From the NCBI RefSeq assembly GCF_000002595.2, contig NC_057006.1, positions 5,377,356 through 5,441,355 on the forward strand: a DNA stretch of 64,000 nucleotides, written 5' to 3'. The stretch comes from Chlamydomonas reinhardtii. Taxonomy: Eukaryota > Chlorophyta > Chlorophyceae > Chlamydomonadales > Chlamydomonadaceae. The translations under genes were made by a program, and so were the position numbers. Of the stretch, positions 32,501-44,500 are shown one piece after another. Each line of letters starts with the position of its first letter. Within the stretch, counting starts at the first letter, position 1. The notes below the pieces were generated by a model that was not told the DNA's origin, did no database searches, and saw only the letters and a list, made by a program, of their open reading frames with translations.

Positions 32501-35500
32501 CCCTGTGGGGCCGCATGAGGGCGGCCTGGGCCGCTGCCCGTGCTGAGGTGCGGGATCAGGCGCTGTGTGACATGTGGAGCAGCGCCAACCGGCCCTCACC
32601 CAACGCGTCTGTCGTCACGCCTGAGGCGGCGGCGGCGGCCGCAGCAGGCGGAGGTGCAGGCGGCGCAGGCGGCGCATCTGCGGCGGCGATGACGGCCACC
32701 ACCGCGCCCATGCGGTATCGCCACCAGCAGCAGCTGCTAGACCTCATTGATGAGCACCTGACGCTGGCGGCAGAGGGGGGCGTAGGGCCGGCGGGCGGCG
32801 CAGGGGGCGCAGCAGGAAGTCGCACGCTGGGTGCCGGCGACGGCCAGCCCATGCTGCAGGCAACCCCCGGCAGGCGGCTGTCAGTGGTCCTGTCCACCCC
32901 CACGGGCAGCGGCAAGACCTTCACGGCCGTCATGCTGCAGCTGCACGTGCTGCGGCAGCGGCAGGCGAGGGCGCAGGGCGGCGGCGGGGGCGGGGCCGGG
33001 GCGAGTTCGGCGCCGGATGCTGGCGTGGCGGAGGAGGCACGTATAGGGCACCCCGGCACCATCCTTATCTATTCCGTGCCCACCAAGCAGGTGCGTGCGC
33101 TTGCCTCTTGTCGGGGCTGGTTTCCGGGCGCATGGCTAGTTGTCTGCCTTGTGCTTGCAGTTGTAGCAGTAGTGGCCAGCTCGGGTGTTGGTATGCACCT
33201 CTCCAACTTCAATCAACAATGACTCCCGCGCAGGTTTTGAAGCGCGTTGGCCAGGAGTGTGAGGCGCACCGCATCGTGTACTGGACGGCGGCGTCGGTGG
33301 GAGACCTGTTCCAGGTGCGCACGGCTGTAGCGCCGCCAGTTGCACGGCATGGGTGGGTGCACAGGGGCAGCGTGACGTGCGTTTGCCTCACGTACATGCT
33401 CACGTGCCACCTCTCAGGACACCCACCTGCATAGCCACACGTGGGCACACATGCGCATCAGCCCATTTCCCTCGCCTTTTCACCTCACAAACAATACATG
33501 CGCGCACAGGTGCGGCGGCCCTACTCCATCCGCACGCGGAAGGACACGACCAAGCGCGATGACAAGGTGGCCACTGGACCCATGGACCAGCAGCTGCGAG
33601 ACTGCAAGGACAAGGTGTGTACGGCGGCTTCCCTCAAGATGTACTGCCCGCCACACGGGCCGTCCTCATCTGCGTGTGCATGGCTGCCATGTTCATGCAA
33701 GCATACTTAGCGGCCGCACCAGCAGCTGTACAGACAGGGCCGGTGTACGTGACCTCTTACCGTGACTCCTCATGAGTGTGTCCTGTTCATGCCCGCCCGC
33801 TACTCTGCTGTCCACACAGGGCGTGCAGTTCTGTGACCGCGGCGGCGGTGTGCCCGAGGTGGTCATCGCCGACATCCGGGCCACTGCGGGGCTGCTGGCG
33901 GCGGCGCACGCCTGCCAGGCCGACAGGTTCTACCACTGGCGGCGGCTGGTGCTGTACCTGGACGAGCCCAACATGGGGCTGCACCTAGACCCACAGGTGC
34001 GCATGTACGTGCGTCTGTGTGTGCAGTACTGGTATGTGTTGCAAGGGGTGGTGGCGGTTGAGGGGGCTCATCATGCCTCTCTTTGCTGTCAGTAGCACAC
34101 CTCGTGGGCGAAGGGGACTGACGAGGCGATGCGCCTGAACTGAATACCACCGCCGCCACCAGCCGCTGTCGCCCGCTCACCTTCCCCTTCCACCTGCTTT
34201 CCCCCGCTCCGTCGACCTGTCACGCTTCCGCCTACCTCCAGCTGCGTCAAGTGGTGCAGCACGTGATGTCGCACGCGCCGCTGACCACTGTGCTGGCGTC
34301 CGCCACACTGCCGGGCTGGGAGCGGCTGCCGGCCTGGTGGCGGGGGCCGACACGGCCGGGCGCGGCGGCGGCGGGCACCACGCGCCTGGTGATTACGCAG
34401 GTCAGGATGCGTGTAACTGACCCCTGAGGCCTAGTGCATACCGTACTGTTTGAGGAGTGCATGCAACACGCCTCTCATTCGCTGCTGAGACACTCGTTGC
34501 GCAACTCAGCAACCTCCTCCGGTGCGCCATCCTGTCTTCTCAACTATTCATGAATACACACGCGCGTGCGCGCAGGAGCCCTACGAGCTGCCCGTGTGCC
34601 GGCTGGCGGTGCTGGATGCGGCCGCGGGGCAGGTGGTGCCGCTGTCGCCGTTGGACCTGTTCGCGGACGCTGCGGAGGCGGCGGCGGTGCTGGCTGCCAA
34701 CCCTCGCGCCCGCGTGCTGCTGCTGCGGCACTTCAGCCCGCGACAGGCCAACCGCCTGCTGGGCATTGGTGGCAGCGGTGGCAACGGCCCGGCTGTAGGA
34801 GATGAGGATGGAGATGGCGCGGACTTGGACGGCGGCGCGGAGGATTGGGAGTTGCTGGGAGAGGTGCGTGCACGAAAATCCGTTTGCGGCACAATTAACT
34901 TGAAGTAGTGATGTAGTGAATGTAGGTGCGCCCATACTTGCCCACCGGGCGCAGCGAAGCGTGCAAGATGCTGCTGATCCATCAACTGCTAACCATGGGT
35001 GCTGAATGTTGCACGCCTGTGTCTTTGCAGCACGTGGGCGGCCTGCGCTCTGAGAAGCTGGAGCCGGCACTGCTGCGGCTGCTGGGAGACCCAGTGCGGT
35101 TCGAGGAGCTGAAGGCGGAGTGGCGGGCGGCGGACAGGCCGGTGCCTGCGCCGCGGGGCCTGGCGGACGCGCTGTCCAAGACGGTGAGAGGGTGACCTGC
35201 AGTGCCCTGCGGTAGCCCCCAAATGCAAGCTGCTTTGCATTGCAGTCGCGTGTCGCGTGTCCGGCGTTCTTTCATTTCACGCCGGGCTTGCTCCTGACGT
35301 CGCGTAGGCGGTCACCATGGTCGCCACGACCGAGCCCCGCCGCGTGGCGCTGCAGCTGGCGCGCGAGAACCTAGAGGGCGAGGCGGCGTGGACGGCCAAG
35401 GCGGCGGAGCTGCGGGGGCTGGTGAAGGAGGCCGCCGCCGCCAAGCGCAAGGCCGAGAAGGAGCGGGAGAGGATGGACAGGAGGGGCGTGGGTGCGGAGG

Positions 35501-37215
35501 CGGCGGCCGAGGCCGGAGGCAGAGGCGCAGCGGCCATGGACCGGCTTGGCGACGGCGCCGGCAGCGCGGGGCGCGTGTCGCTCAGGCCGGGAGTGATGGT
35601 GGACGCCGAGGATGCGCAGGACGGCGCGCAGGATGACGACACGCTGGTGATGCTGTCGCAAGGTGCGGCGTGGTCCTGCTGCGCAAGTTTGCGCCCTGTG
35701 CCTGGCCTCTCAGTATTTGCCGCCGTCCGTTCACATCGCATTATGAATCAAACCCGCTGCGGGGCATAACCTACCTTCTGACAATCCGCACTCGTCCCAT
35801 CCATCCCCCTGTCCTTCCCGCCAGGCATTGCCTACACCAGCAGCAGCAATGTGGAGCCGCTGGTCAAGAGCCAGTACCAGCAGGTGTGCGATGGAAGAAC
35901 GAGAGAAAGTTTGCGCGTGTGTGGCTGTGTTAGGACAGCACAAGTGTGCGTGTGTGTGTGTATGTGTTGCTGCCATTGCTGTCCTCACGGCTCCTAGCAA
36001 CGTCATGGGACACGAATTACACGATCTCACTCATCCATGCCACCGTCTCTGGCTATCTGTAGTGGCCTTGTTCACGCCTCGCTGAGATATACACGCCCGC
36101 CAAGGCAGAGATGCATCCCCGGCATGCCAACACTTGGCATATGTCACACATCACACACTCGCCCGTCGCATGCGCAGGCCCTGCTGTACGCGCCCGACCG
36201 GAGCGGCCGGCGGCCGGCGCTGCACACCCTGGTGGTTGATTACAGCGCCGTGTACGGCACCGACGCCCCCGCGGTGGACACGCTGGTGCTGAGCCCCGAC
36301 CTGGCTGCGCTGCTGTCCCCCGCCGACCACCAGCAGCTGATGGGCCGACTGCGCCGCGACGGCGCCGCCGTGTACCCAGACTACGACGCGCTGCGCGCGG
36401 CGGTGCTGGGGCTGGGGCGGCGGGAGCTGGCGGCGCGGCGCGAGGCGCGGCAGGCGGCGTGCCGCCGCGACGTGCTGTCCGTGCTGGCGCCACACGTGGC
36501 ATCGGCGGGGGCGGGGACGGCGGAGGCGGCTGCCACCCAGGCTGTGGTGGCCCAGCTGCGGGCGCTGGCGCGGCCGGGCGTGTTCGGCCGGCACGAGGTG
36601 GCGGCGCTGGTGCTGCAGGCGGCGCTATGCAGCCTGTTGGTGCCGCTGCCGGAGCTGCTGACAGCGCAGGAGCCGGCGGGCGGGGCCGGCGGCGCCGCCG
36701 GCGAGGACGAAGCCGTGGCGGCGGCCGAGGCAACGGCGGCGCAGCTGGCGGCGGCACCGGACCGTGAGCTGCTGCGGGCCGTGCTGGGGCGGCTGAAGCG
36801 CTGGGGCGGTCTGCAGCCGCTGGAGCTGTTGGCGGGGCTGCGACTGCGGCAGCCGGGTGAGCAGCGGCGGCTGGTGGAGGCACTGGCCGAGCTGTGTGGC
36901 GGCAGCAGCGGCGGCTTGGTTGGTGGTGGCGAGGGAGAGGGGCAGGAGGGGGTGGGGGTGAAGTCGCGGCTGCAGCGGCTCTTAGTGTTAGCACAGCGCA
37001 TCATGGGGGAGCTGGCGGACGCGGACGTGCTGGAGGCGGAGGGGCTGCAGGCGTGGCTCGACCGGTGGGGCCAGCCGCAGCATGGCGGGCAGCAGCCGCT
37101 GGTGGCGGGGGCAGGGGGCACTGGTGCCGACCGGCCGCCAGCTGAGTTTGTGCGGGACGTGCGGGAGGTGGCCAAGTATGTGGGAGAGAGCAGCGAGGAG
37201 GAGGAGGACGAGTAG
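29543..37215 (+). CDS. XPG/FEN-type nuclease fold fused to SF2 helicase-like module
   Basis: Fourteen exons join in phase: 29543-29659, 29816-30064, 30230-30838, 31139-32131, 32287-33090, 33234-33314, 33510-33614, 33820-33996, 34242-34400, 34576-34863, 35031-35183, 35308-35662, 35825-35883 and 36178-37215, giving 1728 residues. Residues 1-325 resemble XPG/FEN1/Asteroid nucleases: MGVNGLTRLL, Asp34 in VVVVDAS, Asp87 in LVLVLDS, TDDSDF at 166-171 and LGND ending at Asp249. The FEN1 glutamate pair is replaced by ADP (about 143-145), as in Asteroid-like proteins. The second half carries helicase motifs: RYRHQQQLL, Walker A TPTGSGKT (860-867), IYSVPTKQ, DEPN (1034-1037), SATLP (1065), GTDAPAVDTLVL and QLMGRLRRDG (motif VI, about 1436). 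The linker is Ala/Gly-rich low complexity. Activity is inferred; I know no named family with this layout. Confidence 0.8.
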
Positions 37216-37394
37216 CCAGCAGGAGGAGCAGGGCAAGGTAAATGAGACCCACGTTCTGGCATTAAAATGGCCTCATGTGGTGGGTTGCTGCTGGCGAAGC
37301 TGGAAGTTTGATGTGGTTGGATGACGCGGTGACAGGGCCATGGCAGCAACAGCATGGGATCCAGCTGAGACGTGGTGCCTTGAGATGGCACGGC

Positions 37395-37399
37395 TGTAA
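37395..37399 (+). terminator. Candidate TGTAA polyadenylation signal, XPG-helicase gene
   Basis: TGTAA lies about 180 bp past the stop at 37215. Confidence 0.4.
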
Positions 37400-37858
37400 T
37401 GGTCAGTAGCAGTTGCTTTCCCGACTGTGACAGAGGCCGTCGTGCAGGAAGGGAACCCTGCCGTAAGCTGCTTGTCGAGCTGCTGATGTGAAGGGGGGCT
37501 ACGGGCCTGTACACAACGAGCGTTCCGGCAAATGCAACTTGATGCGCAGTTACATTGACGAGGCGACCACGTTTCGTATGTAGTGGACCATCCAGATAAG
37601 TGTGGCGCGCGCAATAGGCCATTGGGTCCGCTGGAGCAGCGCCCCGCCCTTCCCGGTGCAACACGCGCAATGCGGCCTCATGCGGCACCTCCTTGGCCGT
37701 GTCCGTGGCTTAATGTGACTGCTCAGAAAGAAGGCCACCAACAGATAGCTCGCGGCCATGTCTGGGGCAGTGCGGTGTAGATGCAAATTCTCCCGTCCAG
37801 TCTTCAGCTGATGATTAAACAGTATGTACGCCAACCATAAAGCTCATGAATGTCTGTC

Positions 37859-37945
37859 TCACCACCACCACCATCACCACCACCACCACCACCACCACCC
37901 ACACACACACCACACGCACATACATACATACACATACGCATACCT
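37859..37945. repeat. (CAC)n/(CA)n microsatellite
   Basis: A run of CAC triplets is followed by CACACA and then CATACATA. It lies next to the glycoprotein polyadenylation motif. Confidence 0.85.
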
Positions 37946-37949
37946 TACA
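37945..37949 (-). terminator. Candidate TGTAA polyadenylation signal, HRGP gene
   Basis: TTACA (TGTAA on the minus strand) lies about 110 bp past the glycoprotein stop. Confidence 0.4.
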
Positions 37950-38061
37950 TGCGGACCATGCCACACAGCCAGGGCTTTCACGCACTAGCAACCACGACGT
38001 CCCCTCCCCACATCGCTCTACTCTAGTCGCACTCTAGTCCCTCTCAGTACGTCATGTCACA

Positions 38062-40123
38062 TCACAACATCATTAGCGCCAGGCACGCGGCGCCGATCAG
38101 GGTCGAGTACAGCATCGCCTCCGCCCGGCCCAGAGGCCCCAGCCTGGATGCCGAGCCGCCCGCTGGCGGCGCGGGCGGCGGCGGCGCGGCAAGGCTGGGT
38201 ACCTCTCCGACTTGGGACGTGCCGCTCTGAGGCGCAGGCGGAGGGGGTGCGCTGGCTGTGACTGGCACGACCGTGCCGCTGCTGGGGCTGGGGCTGCTAG
38301 GGCTGGGGGTGGTCGCGGTGCCGTCAGGTGATGGAGCGGGCAAGGGTGAAGGAGACGGCGAGGGCGACAGGGATGGCACAGGCGAAGGAGGGGGGCTGTG
38401 GATGATAGGCGGCGGGCGTGGCGAAGGCGGGCTGAGCAGGCGACGCGGGCGTGGCGGCGCGGTGACGCCCGTGGGGGGCTCCTCCATGGGCGGCGGAGTG
38501 GACCAAGTGTCGTTCCCGCCCTCGGCAACAGGCGGCGCAGCAAGGTCGCCAGGAGGAGGGGCGACCACGTCCAAGGGAGGAGGGCCCCACAGGGCATCGC
38601 CATACGTCGGAGGCTCCACCCATTCGCCACCAGCGGGGGGCGGCGCAGCTTGGCCATCGGCACCGTCAACGACAGGAGGTGGCGCCAGCCAGTCCTCAGT
38701 ATCGCCGTACACACCATACACGGGTGGGCTGCGTGGCGAGGGGCTCGGAGGTGCGGGACTGGGTGGTGCGGGGCTGGGCGGTGCGGGGCTCGGAGGCGCG
38801 GGGCTGGGCGGTGTGGGGCTTGGCGGTGCGGGGCTAGGCGGTGCGGGGCTGGGAGGGAAAGGCGACGGCGGTGTGGGGCTGGGCGGGGGGCTGGGAGGCG
38901 CGGGCGATGGCGGCGCGGGGCTGGGTGGCGGAGGCGGGGGCAGTAGCGAGACGATGACGCTCGCGCCCTGTGCCGCATCCACTGCCGAGTAGGTGACGGC
39001 CACGGTGGCGGAGATGGCATTCAGTGGCTGCGCCACCAGCAACACCCCGCCACTGGAGACGGTGCTGTTACCGCCAGCGACGTTGTAGACGGTCAGGGCC
39101 ATTGCGACATCACCCGAGTGCAGGAAGGAGGTGTTGTAGTAGCCGGGTGGCGCGAGCGCACCGTCTGGGAAGGTGTAGCGTGACAGCAGGGCCGTGAAGC
39201 CTCCGGCGGTCGCAAACCACGTTGGCAGGGCGCCGAAGTCCCAAGCCACGTTGAAGACAGCCTCCAGCTGGAGGTAGCTGGAGGGCGTGGCGAGCGAGCC
39301 TAGGTTGGGGATGGAGTAGCACAGCGAGAGCGGTAGCTCCGAGGCGCTGAAGGGCTGCAGTCGGACGGGCAGGGCGTTGGGGATGGTCTCGTTGCCGTCA
39401 CCGATGCAGGAGCAGCGGCTGTTGAGGGGCGCGTCCGGGCCCAGAGCGCAGGGCGCCATGGTAGTGGAGAACTGGAGCATGGAGGGCTCCGGGATCACCA
39501 CAAAGAGGCCGTCGGGGTAGGAAGAAGCCGGCAGGCTGGCGATGGCGCCAGCAGTGAGGTTGACACGACCGGCACACGCGCCCGTGGAGGGGTTGGTGTC
39601 GTTGGTGGCGCACACCCAGGCATTGAAGCTGCGAAGGGTAGGAATCGCGAACAGGGCGGGAGGTGTTATGCTTGAGCAAGTTTCGTGGGCCTGTTGTGCC
39701 GAGCGGGCGGGTTGGCAGCGCTACGCCCGCAGCCGGAGTCGTCGGTTGGTAAGGGCTCAGGACACGGTGTGGCCCCGCATCGACGACGGTTGGCATGTAA
39801 AACTCTTACCTCTGGCTCTTCAGCAAAAGCTCAGTGGGCGAGCCAGCTGGCTTGATGTTATAGGTGCAGCTCATTCCGGCAGGCACCGTTGCAACTCCAT
39901 AGCGCCCGACCACCACCTGTCAGTTGACACGACACATGGCAATGAATGTGGCGTCTTTCGTTGCTGACCCGGCGCATTTTAGTCTGCTCACCTCAATGGT
40001 CCCAGAGCTGCACCCATCAACTCTGAATGAAGATACCGCAGCTCGCGCGCCCAGGGTGAGCGTCGCAAGGACAGCGATGGCGACAGCGAGCCATCCGGCG
40101 CGACTCGAGTTTCGCCCTTGCAT
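38062..40123 (-). CDS. Hydroxyproline-rich wall glycoprotein with C-terminal anchor signal
   Basis: This is an extracellular-matrix glycoprotein of the volvocine HRGP type. Three exons join in phase: 40123-39992, 39916-39810 and 39628-38062, giving 601 residues. Residues 1-28 form a signal peptide (LAVAIAVLATLTLGARA). A Cys-containing globular head follows to about residue 308, with several N-x-S/T sites. A (SPAPP)n rod spans about 309-380, and a further Pro-rich stretch runs to about 560. The last 20 residues are hydrophobic (AMLYSTLIGAACLALMML), as expected of a GPI-anchor signal. Pherophorins have the rod between two globular domains; here there is one head and the rod is C-terminal. The head has SFNAWVCATNDTNPSTGAC but lacks a clear pherophorin DUF3707 core, so I call it HRGP rather than pherophorin. 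An in-frame ATG at 40156 lies too close to the TATA-like box to be the start. Confidence 0.82.
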
Positions 40124-40167
40124 TCTCGGGCTTCCAAGTTGCGGCGTGAACAACAAGTAGATGCTAG

Positions 40168-40173
40168 TATATA
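40168..40173 (-). promoter_or_regulatory. TATA-like box of HRGP gene
   Basis: The minus strand reads TTTATATAC here, 45 bp upstream of the chosen ATG. This would place transcription start near 40140 and leave a very short leader. Confidence 0.45.
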
Positions 40174-41571
40174 AAGCTCTGCGTCAGTGTGGGTAATGCG
40201 GTGCTTGACGGGAAGTGGAAGGCCAGGGCAACGGCTCGGTCAGGTAGTCAGTGTTAACTGTCCACAACAAACTGTAAGCTATTGCTGGTGCGTTGAAATT
40301 ATATATTCTCTGAGTCTGCCCCATGCAAGTCTTGCTTCCATCCGCGTTACGGAATTCGCTTTCATCCAGTTCCGCCCTGTCGTGTCGCCGCCTGGCCGAC
40401 ACGACCCCTGCGAACAAACTTCATTCCCTTCCCCGCGTCTCCCGCTCCAAACGCCTTTCCAGCAGCGTCTACGCATATTGCACCCTGGCGCAATGCACGC
40501 GACTGATCTCAAGGATGCTGCTCATGATGTCTGAGGCCGGATGTCCAGGGGCAACCGGTCGCATCTTGACACGGTGGTGTTCCGTGCGGTACGAAGTAGC
40601 CCACCACTGACCGGCCTGGTGGACATGCGTATTACGGTACTGGTTGCATGCCCGTCGTCCCTTGGCTATGGCGCTATGCCCGGCCGTCAGGGGTGCCGGC
40701 CATCCCATGACTCATTTGGTTTGGGCCACACATACAGTTACAGTATTCACTTTGGGATGTGACCCGTCACATTGTGATCCCCATGCAGTCACGCACGTCC
40801 CGTGCGGCCTTGCCCTGCCCCGCCCTTGGTTTCTGCCTACTGTGCACACCAGGATTAAGGTATCACCATGTTGGTCGCATTATTCCAACTATTACATAAT
40901 TCATATGGCTTCGCTCATATCACCCCGAATCGGCCAGCAAACCGCAATGTTGGTGGCTTGGTTATGTTACCAGGCACGCTCACGCATGCGAGCCCTGCCC
41001 AAGCGCACCTGCCTCCTCCAGTCAACAAGACCGGTGTTTGCAGCTACTCACTATACATACCAACCAATTTTCAACAAACCAAGCCGTCGGCTGCATGTAC
41101 GGCATCAACATTACATGCAACCAGGTGGTATTACTAAGGCACCTGCCATTTCCACGGGTTAAAAGAATAAGTATGCGCGCTTGCATCCCTGCGCCTAGGT
41201 AACCCTGCCCTAAAGAAACAGCCCGCACATTACCGGGGCACTATGATGTTAAGATACTTTATGTGACGACAGGGCTGCGTTATACTTGAGTGGTGGGATC
41301 TTAAGCTGAAAAGGATCACTACTAAGTTTCAGGTGGGCCAGATGGAGAGCAAGCGCATAATGCGCAACCTGCGTAGACTAAAATGAAGCATGCTTTAATG
41401 GATGGAGTATGTGCGCCCTCAACCGACAGCCAACCGACACGCCGCACATACCGAACACACATCCTGCCGCAAGTTGGTTAACCCAAAAACACATTCAACA
41501 GCCCCCTGCACAAGCAAACGCATACTGCGTAATATGGCCACCGCAACATCAACAACATGCGATGGCCGCAT
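40174..41571. other. Spacer: HRGP upstream region and glucan synthase 3' UTR
   Basis: About 1.4 kb without a supported gene. It is AT-richer than neighbouring coding DNA. Small open frames on both strands overlap without motif or splice support. Confidence 0.5.
41112..41116 (-). terminator. Candidate TGTAA polyadenylation signal, glucan synthase
   Basis: TTACA on the plus strand lies about 460 bp past the stop at 41572. Confidence 0.4.
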
Positions 41572-44500
41572 TCACACCCGGCCAGGACCAATGCTACCGC
41601 GCCTGCCACGTGCGGCCGGGCCGCGCTGCTCTGCCGCCCTGCCGCCCGCACCCGCGGCACCCCCGCCCGCACCTTCGACCTCCGCCTCGCCCACATGTGC
41701 CCCGGCCGCATCTCCCTGATCCAGCACCATCCCCACAATGGCGGTGGTGCCCTGCTGCTGCCCGCCGCCCGTCTTGGCGGTGCCGATGGTCTTGACCAGG
41801 CTGCCCCGCTTGACGGAGCGCGCAAAGGTCACGTTGAAGAGCAGCATGGTCTGCACGCGCCCCACGAAGCCCAGCAGGCTCAGCGCGCCCAGCATGCCCA
41901 GCACGGCCCAGCCCACGCAGCAGTCCAGCAGCATGTGGCCGCCGTCGACCAGCCGCCGCGCGCCGGTCCAGGAGCGCGGCGCCACGGCCTCCAGTCCGCG
42001 GTGCACGGCCGTGGCTAGGAGCGCGTTGGCGTAGACCAGGAGGCACAGGTTGCTGAGGCCCGAGCCCGAGTACCAGCGGGACAGGCCCACCAGAAACAGC
42101 ACGGCGCACGACACGCCGGAGACACCCACCCAGAACGACCACAGACGCCAGCGCCGTCGGTCCGACAGCGCCGCAAAGCGCCGGGACGCGCCCATTGCCG
42201 AGATCAGAACCGCCCACAGCCCAGCGCTTGCGATCAGGAACAGGGCCGAGGCGCTTCGCAGCGGCGCCGGCAGTCCAGGCAGCTTGTCTAGGCGCAGGTT
42301 GAGCCGGGAGGCTGCCGCCACCGTCAGCAGCGCGGGCGGGAATGCGCGCAGCATCAGGTTTTGGAGCACGTTGAGCCACCGGTCGGTCTGACCGCCGCCC
42401 GCCGCCGCCTCGCCGCGCGCCGGCGCCAGCTGCCGCCTGTGCCACTGCGCCCAGGTGCAGCCCAGCTCCTTGTCCACCTCGCCACGCAGCCAGGCGGCGA
42501 AGGCGTGCATGTCGCGCCGCACCTTGGCGGGCGAGAAAGCCATGGGGTTGAACCAGCACGGCGCAAACACCAGGCTCACCGCCGCCAGCCACGTGCCCCA
42601 CGTCAGCCCGCCGTACGAGCAGCGCGCGCAGTCGTTTGTGGCTGCCAGCGCAATGGCCAGCGCTGCCAGCTCAAAGCCTAGAGCCATGTGCGAGCGGCCG
42701 TAATTAGCGAAGAGGTTGAGGAAGGAGGAGGACGTGATGGAGAAGCCGCGGCCGGTGGCGATGTAGGAGGCTCCTCCGTACATGACTGAGGAGTGCAGCG
42801 AGGCGGCGGTGGTCTGCTGCTTGAAGATGAAGAAGCTGAAGGAGCCGCTGACCAGCTGCGCAAACGCCGCCAGCAGCGCGCGCACCAGCCCCTGCTCCAG
42901 CGCCACCTCCGCAATGTACGGCAGCAGCGACAGCAGGCCCAGCTGCAGCACGTGCTCCACACGGATCGTGTCGTACGCAAGGACCTCCTTCAGCGTGCCG
43001 GCGGGCGGCGGCGGCGCGCCGGCCGGGCCCACGGGCACCAGCGGCGTTCCGGGCGGCGGCGGCGGCGGGGAGGGGTAGTAGACGAAGACGCGGTAGACGG
43101 CGGCCTGGGCCAGCGCGAAGAAGACGAGCGCGTAGATGTGTGCGTAGACTGAGCCCATGACGAGCCACGTGTTGATGTAGTTCCCCACCAGCGAGTGGTA
43201 CAGGTGCAGGCAGCGCCATAGGTCCACGCGGGTGGCCAGGCGCAGCAGGTCGCGACTGAGGGACACCTCGCCAAATCCCGAACTGATCTTGGCCTCGAAC
43301 GCGTTGATGGAGTCAAAACCCATGTCGCGGCCCTGGGAGGGGATGAGGAAAGAAGAGCATGAGGTGGCGTAAGCAGGGGAAAGGGGCCATACCGTGTGAC
43401 GACAGTTTGGACGGGAAGACGCTGCACACTCGCCCGTTGTCCCACGCCCGCCTCCCATGCACCCACGAACACACCTTGCCACAGCTGATGTACTCGCGGT
43501 ACTTGATCTGGCCACCGCGCAGTGTGTGGTTCATGCCGCCAAAGATGTCCTCAGACACGTGCAGCTGCCGAGTGGCCTTGGACAGCCCGCCCTGTGTGTG
43601 TTGAAAAGGCACAAGGGAAAGGGGTGTGTATCAGCAGATGCGAGGCTAAGGGCGTGCACAGCGCCGCGGCCCTCGAGGCGAAACAGCCCTTCATCACGCC
43701 TCGCCCTAACCCACTGCACAACGCCTCATTACTAACCCGCGTCATTACGAAGATCTTGTTGAAGAGGTCGGGGTGGCCGTAGTGCAGGCGCACGGCGGCG
43801 GGGTAGGCCATGGTCCGCTGCACGATGGTCCCGAACGCGAACTCGGCGCTGGCGGCGAACGCACCCAGCGCCCCCGCCTTGTCGCTGAAGATCCACTCCC
43901 GGAAGCCCGCAACCGCCACGGGCCGCTCGGCATTGCGCAGCTCACTCAGCAGCCGCCGGTACTCGGACGCAGCGGGCAGGGCGACCGCTCCGGATGCCGC
44001 TGCGGCGCCTGAGGGCCCGCCAGCATCGGCACTGCTGCTGGTGGCGCTGCCGACGCGGTGTGGCGCCGGCAGCCCATCGGCCGCCGCCAGCGCCACCGCC
44101 TCTTGCAGCGCCGCCGCGGCCTTCTGCGCCGGGCGGCTCACTGCCTCCGGCCGCAGCTCCTTCAGCAGGTTCCTCATTTTGAGCGCCTCCGCCAGCGCGT
44201 TGTCCTGGTTCATGTCGATGGTCTGCAGCGCCTCGCCGAAGCAGAAGATGACGGCGTGGTTCTGGTTCTCGGGCTTGCCCTCGCCGATGATCACGCCGCG
44301 AGAGGAGAAGCGATTGGTGGGCAGCCGCACGCGGTACAGCTCCTCAGTCCTGCCCCTGCCCGCGCCGCGCACAGCGCCGCCCGCCGTCACGCCGCCAGCA
44401 CCACCCCCGGCTCCGCCGTGCGATTGAAAGCTCTCCCAGCGGCCCTCAATACCCGGCTGCCTGCCCCGGATCAGCACCGCAAAGTGCTGCGGCAGCTGCA

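Larger units (their letters stand above)
37216..38061. other. Convergent 3' spacer with microsatellite
   Basis: This is the 3' region of two convergent genes. It has a CACCAC/CATCAC run passing into a CA and CATA run at about 37859-37945. No gene was seen. Confidence 0.5.

Noticed and set aside
37859-37945. CRISPR-like array
   Set aside because: Plain CAC/CA microsatellite with no spacers, in a eukaryotic context.
38062-40123. Calling the HRGP a standard pherophorin
   Set aside because: The two-head layout and a clear DUF3707 core were not seen; only the rod and a single head are supported.
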